Positions 60,737 through 64,000 of a stretch of DNA of 64,000 nt are shown piece after piece (positions within the stretch are counted from its first letter, which is position 1; each line of letters starts with the position of its first letter). The stretch comes from an uncultured Acetatifactor sp. GTDB lineage: Bacteria > Bacillota > Clostridia > Lachnospirales > Lachnospiraceae. The stretch spans positions 155,082 to 219,081 of the forward strand of contig CAJUCE010000002.1 of assembly GCA_910584865.1 (NCBI GenBank), read 5' to 3'. The translations under genes and the position numbers were made by a program. The notes beneath the pieces were generated by a model, which saw nothing but the letters and a program-made list of their open reading frames with translations, made no database searches and was not told where the DNA came from.

Positions 60737-60963
60737 CAGATGCGGAACTAAAACAGCATCTGTCCGCGCCAGTGCCCAGAGGATTTACGGACGCATGCAC
60801 TAAGCGGCCGGAAATACTCTGCCATGTCATGGTACTGGGCGGACAGATGCGGAACTAAAACAGCATCTGTCCGCGCCAGTGCCCAGAGGATTTACGGACG
60901 CATGCACTAAGCGGCCGGAAATACTCTGCCATGTCATGGTACTGGGCGGACAGATGCGGAACT
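60737..60963 (+). repeat. Family A structured repeat, locus 3 (before aldehyde dehydrogenase)
   Basis: Two 107-nt units (starting 60737 and 60844) plus a partial third starting at 60951. The core ACTAAGCGGCCGGAAATACT is shared with locus 2. Arms at 60831-60850 and 60863-60883 pair along about 20 bp (one G-T wobble, one bulge) around loop GGAACTAAAACA. The last partial unit ends at GCGGAACTGG, ten bases before the GGAGG of the next gene. Confidence 0.88.
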
Positions 60964-60980
60964 GGAATGGAGGTAAAAGC

Positions 60981-62369
60981 GTGCTTGTAAACGAGAGTCT
61001 GGTACAGGATATCGTACAGGAAGTCGTGGCGAAGATGCAGATTGCGGAATCTGCAGGCGGCAAACATGGTATTTTCACGGATATGAACGAAGCCATCGCA
61101 GCCGCCAAGACATCCCAGGCAACCGTACGCAGGATGTCCCTTGACCAGAGAGAACAGATTATCAGCAATATCCGCAGGAAAACCCGTGAAAATGCAGAGC
61201 TCATAGCCCGGATGGGCGTAAACGAGACCGGCATGGGCAATGTGGGACATAAAATTTTAAAACATCAGCTGGTTGCAGACAAAACCCCGGGCACGGAGGA
61301 TTTGAAGACGACAGCATGGTCAGGGGACAGAGGTCTGACCCTCATTGAGATGGGCCCTTTCGGTGTTATCGGCGCCATCACACCCTGCACCAATCCAAGC
61401 GAGACCGTGATCTGCAATTCCATCGGCATGATTGCGGCGGGGAATACGGTGGTGTTCAACCCCCATCCCCAGGCGGTGAAGACCACCATCTTCGCCATCA
61501 ATATGATTAACGAGGCATCCCTGGAGGCAGGCGGCCCGGACAACGTAGCCTGCACGGTGGAGAACCCTACCCTGGAGTCTAGTGACGTGATGATGAAACA
61601 TAAGGACATTCCGCTCCTGGTAGCCACCGGCGGCCCCGGCGTGGTGACGGCGGTGCTTTCCTCCGGCAAGAGGGGCATCGGCGCAGGCGCAGGCAATCCG
61701 CCCGCTGTGGTGGACGAGACCGCGGATGTCCGGAAAGCGGCGGCGGACATCGTCAACGGCTGTACTTTTGACAACAACCTTCCCTGCATTGCGGAGAAGG
61801 AAATCGTGGCGGTGGAGTCCGTGGCGGACGAGCTGATGCATTACATGATATCCGAACAGGGCTGCTACCTGATCTCCAAAGAGGAGCAGGACCGGCTCAC
61901 CAAGACGGTGCTCACTCCCAAGGGGCTGAACCGGAAATGCGTGGGACGGGACGCCAAAACCCTGCTTGGCATGATCGGCGTAACCGTGCCCGACAACATC
62001 CGCTGCATCGTGTTCGAGGGGCCCAAGGAGCACCCCCTGATTGCAGAGGAGCTGATGATGCCCATCCTTGGCATGGTAAGGGCAAAGGATATCGACGACG
62101 CCATAGAACAGGCCGTATGGCTGGAGCACGGCAACCGCCACTCCGCCCATATCCACTCCAAGAACATTGACAATATCACCAAGTACGCCAGGGCCATAGA
62201 CACGGCCATCCTGGTGAAGAACGCCCCGTCCTACGCGGCACTGGGTTTCGGCGGGGAGGGCTACTGCACCTTCACCATCGCAAGCCGCACCGGAGAGGGC
62301 CTGACCAGTACCAAATCCTTCACCAAGAGCAGGCGCTGCGTCATGGCCGACAGCCTCTGCATCCGGTGA
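60981..62369 (+). CDS. CoA-acylating propionaldehyde dehydrogenase (PduP/EutE family)
   Basis: 462 residues. Oxidises propionaldehyde to propionyl-CoA with NAD+. Catalytic Cys269 in NNLPCIAEKEI; nucleotide-binding GPFGVIGAITPCTNPSETVI. The N-terminal helix (NESLVQDIVQEVVAKMQIAE) is an encapsulation peptide candidate. The GTG at 60981 follows GGAGG; an upstream ATG at 60879 would translate the family A repeat and is rejected. Fits the microcompartment pathway of the aldolase and the glycyl-radical dehydratase. Confidence 0.92.
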   Translation: MLVNESLVQDIVQEVVAKMQIAESAGGKHGIFTDMNEAIAAAKTSQATVRRMSLDQREQIISNIRRKTRENAELIARMGVNETGMGNVGHKILKHQLVADKTPGTEDLKTTAWSGDRGLTLIEMGPFGVIGAITPCTNPSETVICNSIGMIAAGNTVVFNPHPQAVKTTIFAINMINEASLEAGGPDNVACTVENPTLESSDVMMKHKDIPLLVATGGPGVVTAVLSSGKRGIGAGAGNPPAVVDETADVRKAAADIVNGCTFDNNLPCIAEKEIVAVESVADELMHYMISEQGCYLISKEEQDRLTKTVLTPKGLNRKCVGRDAKTLLGMIGVTVPDNIRCIVFEGPKEHPLIAEELMMPILGMVRAKDIDDAIEQAVWLEHGNRHSAHIHSKNIDNITKYARAIDTAILVKNAPSYAALGFGGEGYCTFTIASRTGEGLTSTKSFTKSRRCVMADSLCIR

Positions 62370-62460
62370 TCAGTAGAATTGAATGATTGAAAGAGGCGGC
62401 TGAATGCTGAACTGGATAAATTATTAGGTGAGAAGCAATAAACAGAAAGGAGATTTTAAC

Positions 62461-63669
62461 ATGGCAGATACAGCACAGATAGAAGAGATTGTGAAACAGG
62501 TGCTTGCCAGTATTTCAGGAACCGCCGTCACGGCGCCCGCAGGAAACGGCGGGGCAGGCGCAGCGATTCCAAAGACGGCACATGTGGCAATGCTCACCAG
62601 TCTGGAGCATTTTGACGTAAAAGAATTCCCCATGCCGGAAGTCGGCGACGACGACATACTGGTAAAGGTGGAAGGCTGCGGCGTCTGCGGCACGGACGCC
62701 CATGAATTCAAGAGAGACCCCTTCGGACTGATCCCCGTAGCCCTTGGACACGAGGGCACCGGCGAGATTGTGAAGATGGGGAAAAACGTAAAGAAAGACA
62801 GCGCAGGCAAGGATCTGAAGATCGGCGACAAGGTGGTTACTTGCATGATTTTCAAGGATAACCCGGACATCACCATGTTTGACCTGAACAAGCAGAACGT
62901 GGGCGGCGCCGATGTGTACGGCCTGCTTCCCGATGACGACATTCACCTGAACGGATGGTTTTCCGATTATATCCTCATTCGGAAAGGCTCCACCGTATTC
63001 AACGTAAGTGATCTTGACCTGTATTCCAGAGTCCTCATTGAGCCCTGCGCGGTACTGATTCACGCGGTGGAGAGAGCGAAGAGCACCGGAATCCTGCGCT
63101 TCAACAGCAGAGTGGTGGTACAGGGCTGCGGCCCCATCGGGCTGATCTGCATCGCCATCCTGCGCACCATGGGCATCAACAAGATTGTGGCGGTGGACGG
63201 CGAACAGAAGCGCCTGGACTTTGCGAAGGAGCTTGGCGCATCCGATTCCGTGAACTTCAAGGAACATAAAGGCATCGAAGCGCTGACGGCGGCGGTTGAG
63301 GAAAAATGCGACGGACACCTGGCGGATTTTGCCTTCCAGTGTACCGGCTCCCCTGCGGGACATTCCAATATCTATAAGTTCATCCGCAACGGCGGCGGGC
63401 TTTGCGAACTGGGATTCTTCATTAACGGCGGGGATGCCACCATCAATCCCCACTTTGACATCTGCTCCAAGGAGATTACCACTGTGGGTTCCTGGGTTTA
63501 CACCTTAAGGGACTACGCAACCACCTTTGACTTCCTGAAGAGCGCGAAGCGGATCGGGCTTCCCATAGATAAGCTGATTACCCACACCTATCCCCTGGAG
63601 GAAATCAACGAGGCCCTGAAGACCAACCTGGCCATGACAGGCCTGAAGATTGCAATTATCAATCGGTAG
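62461..63669 (+). CDS. Zinc-type alcohol dehydrogenase with encapsulation peptide
   Basis: 402 residues. MDR superfamily: catalytic zinc ligands Cys76 in GCGVCGTDAHEF and His97-Glu98 in ALGHEGTGEI; Rossmann motif VVVQGCGPIGLICIAILRTM. The four-Cys structural zinc lobe is not seen. The N-terminal ADTAQIEEIVKQVLASISG then a Gly/Ala linker is an encapsulation peptide of the same kind as in the aldehyde dehydrogenase. Probably regenerates NAD+ by reducing propionaldehyde to propanol, or lactaldehyde to propanediol. ATG 62461 follows AAAGGAG. Confidence 0.88.
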   Translation: MADTAQIEEIVKQVLASISGTAVTAPAGNGGAGAAIPKTAHVAMLTSLEHFDVKEFPMPEVGDDDILVKVEGCGVCGTDAHEFKRDPFGLIPVALGHEGTGEIVKMGKNVKKDSAGKDLKIGDKVVTCMIFKDNPDITMFDLNKQNVGGADVYGLLPDDDIHLNGWFSDYILIRKGSTVFNVSDLDLYSRVLIEPCAVLIHAVERAKSTGILRFNSRVVVQGCGPIGLICIAILRTMGINKIVAVDGEQKRLDFAKELGASDSVNFKEHKGIEALTAAVEEKCDGHLADFAFQCTGSPAGHSNIYKFIRNGGGLCELGFFINGGDATINPHFDICSKEITTVGSWVYTLRDYATTFDFLKSAKRIGLPIDKLITHTYPLEEINEALKTNLAMTGLKIAIINR

Positions 63670-63843
63670 GATAAAAACGCGGGAATCTTTTCCTGAAATT
63701 TTCCCGAAAACGGGGGACTGAATTTAATTCTGACAAACCACAAACGGTAATGCGTTATGGCCAGAATGAGAATGAAACCGATTAGAAACAGTTAAGACAA
63801 GGATGAAGACTGTTTTATGTAAAATCGGGGAAGCGAGGGAAAT

Positions 63844-63987
63844 ATGGAAAAAAGACTTTCCACGGAGGAAAAAAATTCCACAAAAAAAGCTCTCTCCATG
63901 GAGGATAAGCATTTCATGGAAAAAGAACTTTCCACGGAAGAAAAGAATTCTATGGAAGACGGAAATTCCGCGGAGGAAGCGGTGGGA
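63844..63987 (+). repeat. 18-nt in-frame tandem repeat, eight units
   Basis: Units of 18 nt, consensus AYGGARGANAANNNTTCC, start exactly at the initiator ATG. Same repeat type as at 53798-53869 in the YdcF-like gene. Confidence 0.85.
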
Positions 63988-64000
63988 TTGTTGGAAGTGT
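63844..64000 (+). CDS. Partial gene beginning with hexapeptide repeats
   Basis: Open to the end of the window. ATG at 63844 with GCGAGGGA upstream. The first 48 codons are eight hexapeptides (MEKRLS, TEEKNS, TKKALS, MEDKHF, MEKELS, TEEKNS, MEDGNS, AEEAVG). The downstream domain is not visible, so the gene cannot be named; by position it would belong to the microcompartment locus. Confidence 0.6.
   Translation, partial: MEKRLSTEEKNSTKKALSMEDKHFMEKELSTEEKNSMEDGNSAEEAVGLLEV

Noticed and set aside
60879..60980. N-terminal extension of the aldehyde dehydrogenase
   Set aside because: It would translate the family A repeat; the GTG at 60981 has a proper ribosome site and gives the expected encapsulation helix.

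Overview
The window looks like a chromosome segment of a Gram-positive anaerobe of the Lachnospiraceae type (class Clostridia). This is an inference from several things: purine-rich Shine-Dalgarno sites, near-consensus sigma-A promoters with 17-base spacers, the S10-spc-alpha ribosomal protein order with a zinc-type S14 (rpsZ), a KOW-domain protein between map and infA, the ecfA1-ecfA2-ecfT-truA-rplM-rpsI string, a fused AccD-AccA protein, and a glycyl-radical propanediol dehydratase locus. No tRNA, rRNA, CRISPR array, integrase or transposase was seen.

Regions. (1) 1-6.1 kb is the end of a fatty-acid synthesis operon: fabG (cut by the window edge), fabF, fabZ, an accD-accA fusion, fabH and a MarR regulator that may be FabT-like. 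accB and accC are absent from where they usually lie. (2) 6.1-12.2 kb holds housekeeping and envelope genes: cardiolipin synthase, an ECF sigma factor with a membrane partner, an acyltransferase, an rRNA-type methyltransferase and a membrane protein. (3) 12.2-29.8 kb is the ribosomal protein block, rpsJ to rplQ, with secY, adk, map, infA, rpmJ and rpoA. (4) 29.9-37.3 kb has a MATE exporter, an M15 peptidase, the ECF transporter core, truA and rplM-rpsI. (5) 37.4-64 kb is a glycyl-radical (GRM5-like, fucose/rhamnose/propanediol) microcompartment locus. Its genes are a dehydratase at 38.6 kb, its activase at 50.9 kb, then a lactaldehyde-forming aldolase, a GlcG-like protein, a CoA-acylating aldehyde dehydrogenase and an alcohol dehydrogenase at 59.1-63.7 kb. 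Two islands of small single-gene units (acetyltransferases, methyltransferases, Nudix, VOC, gene fragments) split the locus. No shell protein gene lies in the window.

How the metabolic genes would fit together: the aldolase splits a deoxyhexulose phosphate to lactaldehyde, which is reduced to 1,2-propanediol. The glycyl-radical enzyme dehydrates this to propionaldehyde, and the two dehydrogenases give propionyl-CoA and propanol. Four of these proteins carry short amphipathic end helices that look like encapsulation peptides. A palindrome of 32 bp overlaps the -35 box of the aldolase operon.

The most unusual signal is repeats. A 107-108 nt structured element (family A) occurs at three loci, each just upstream of a ribosome binding site (fabZ, fabH, aldehyde dehydrogenase). 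Its hairpin arms differ between loci but keep pairing. A second hairpin type (family B) sits in two ribosomal operon gaps and also has a constant core and locus-specific arms. There are also coding or near-coding tandem repeats of 18, 33, 39 and 46 nt. A two-gene winged-helix plus nucleotidyltransferase unit, whose promoter is spanned by a perfect palindrome, resembles an AbiE-like toxin-antitoxin module.
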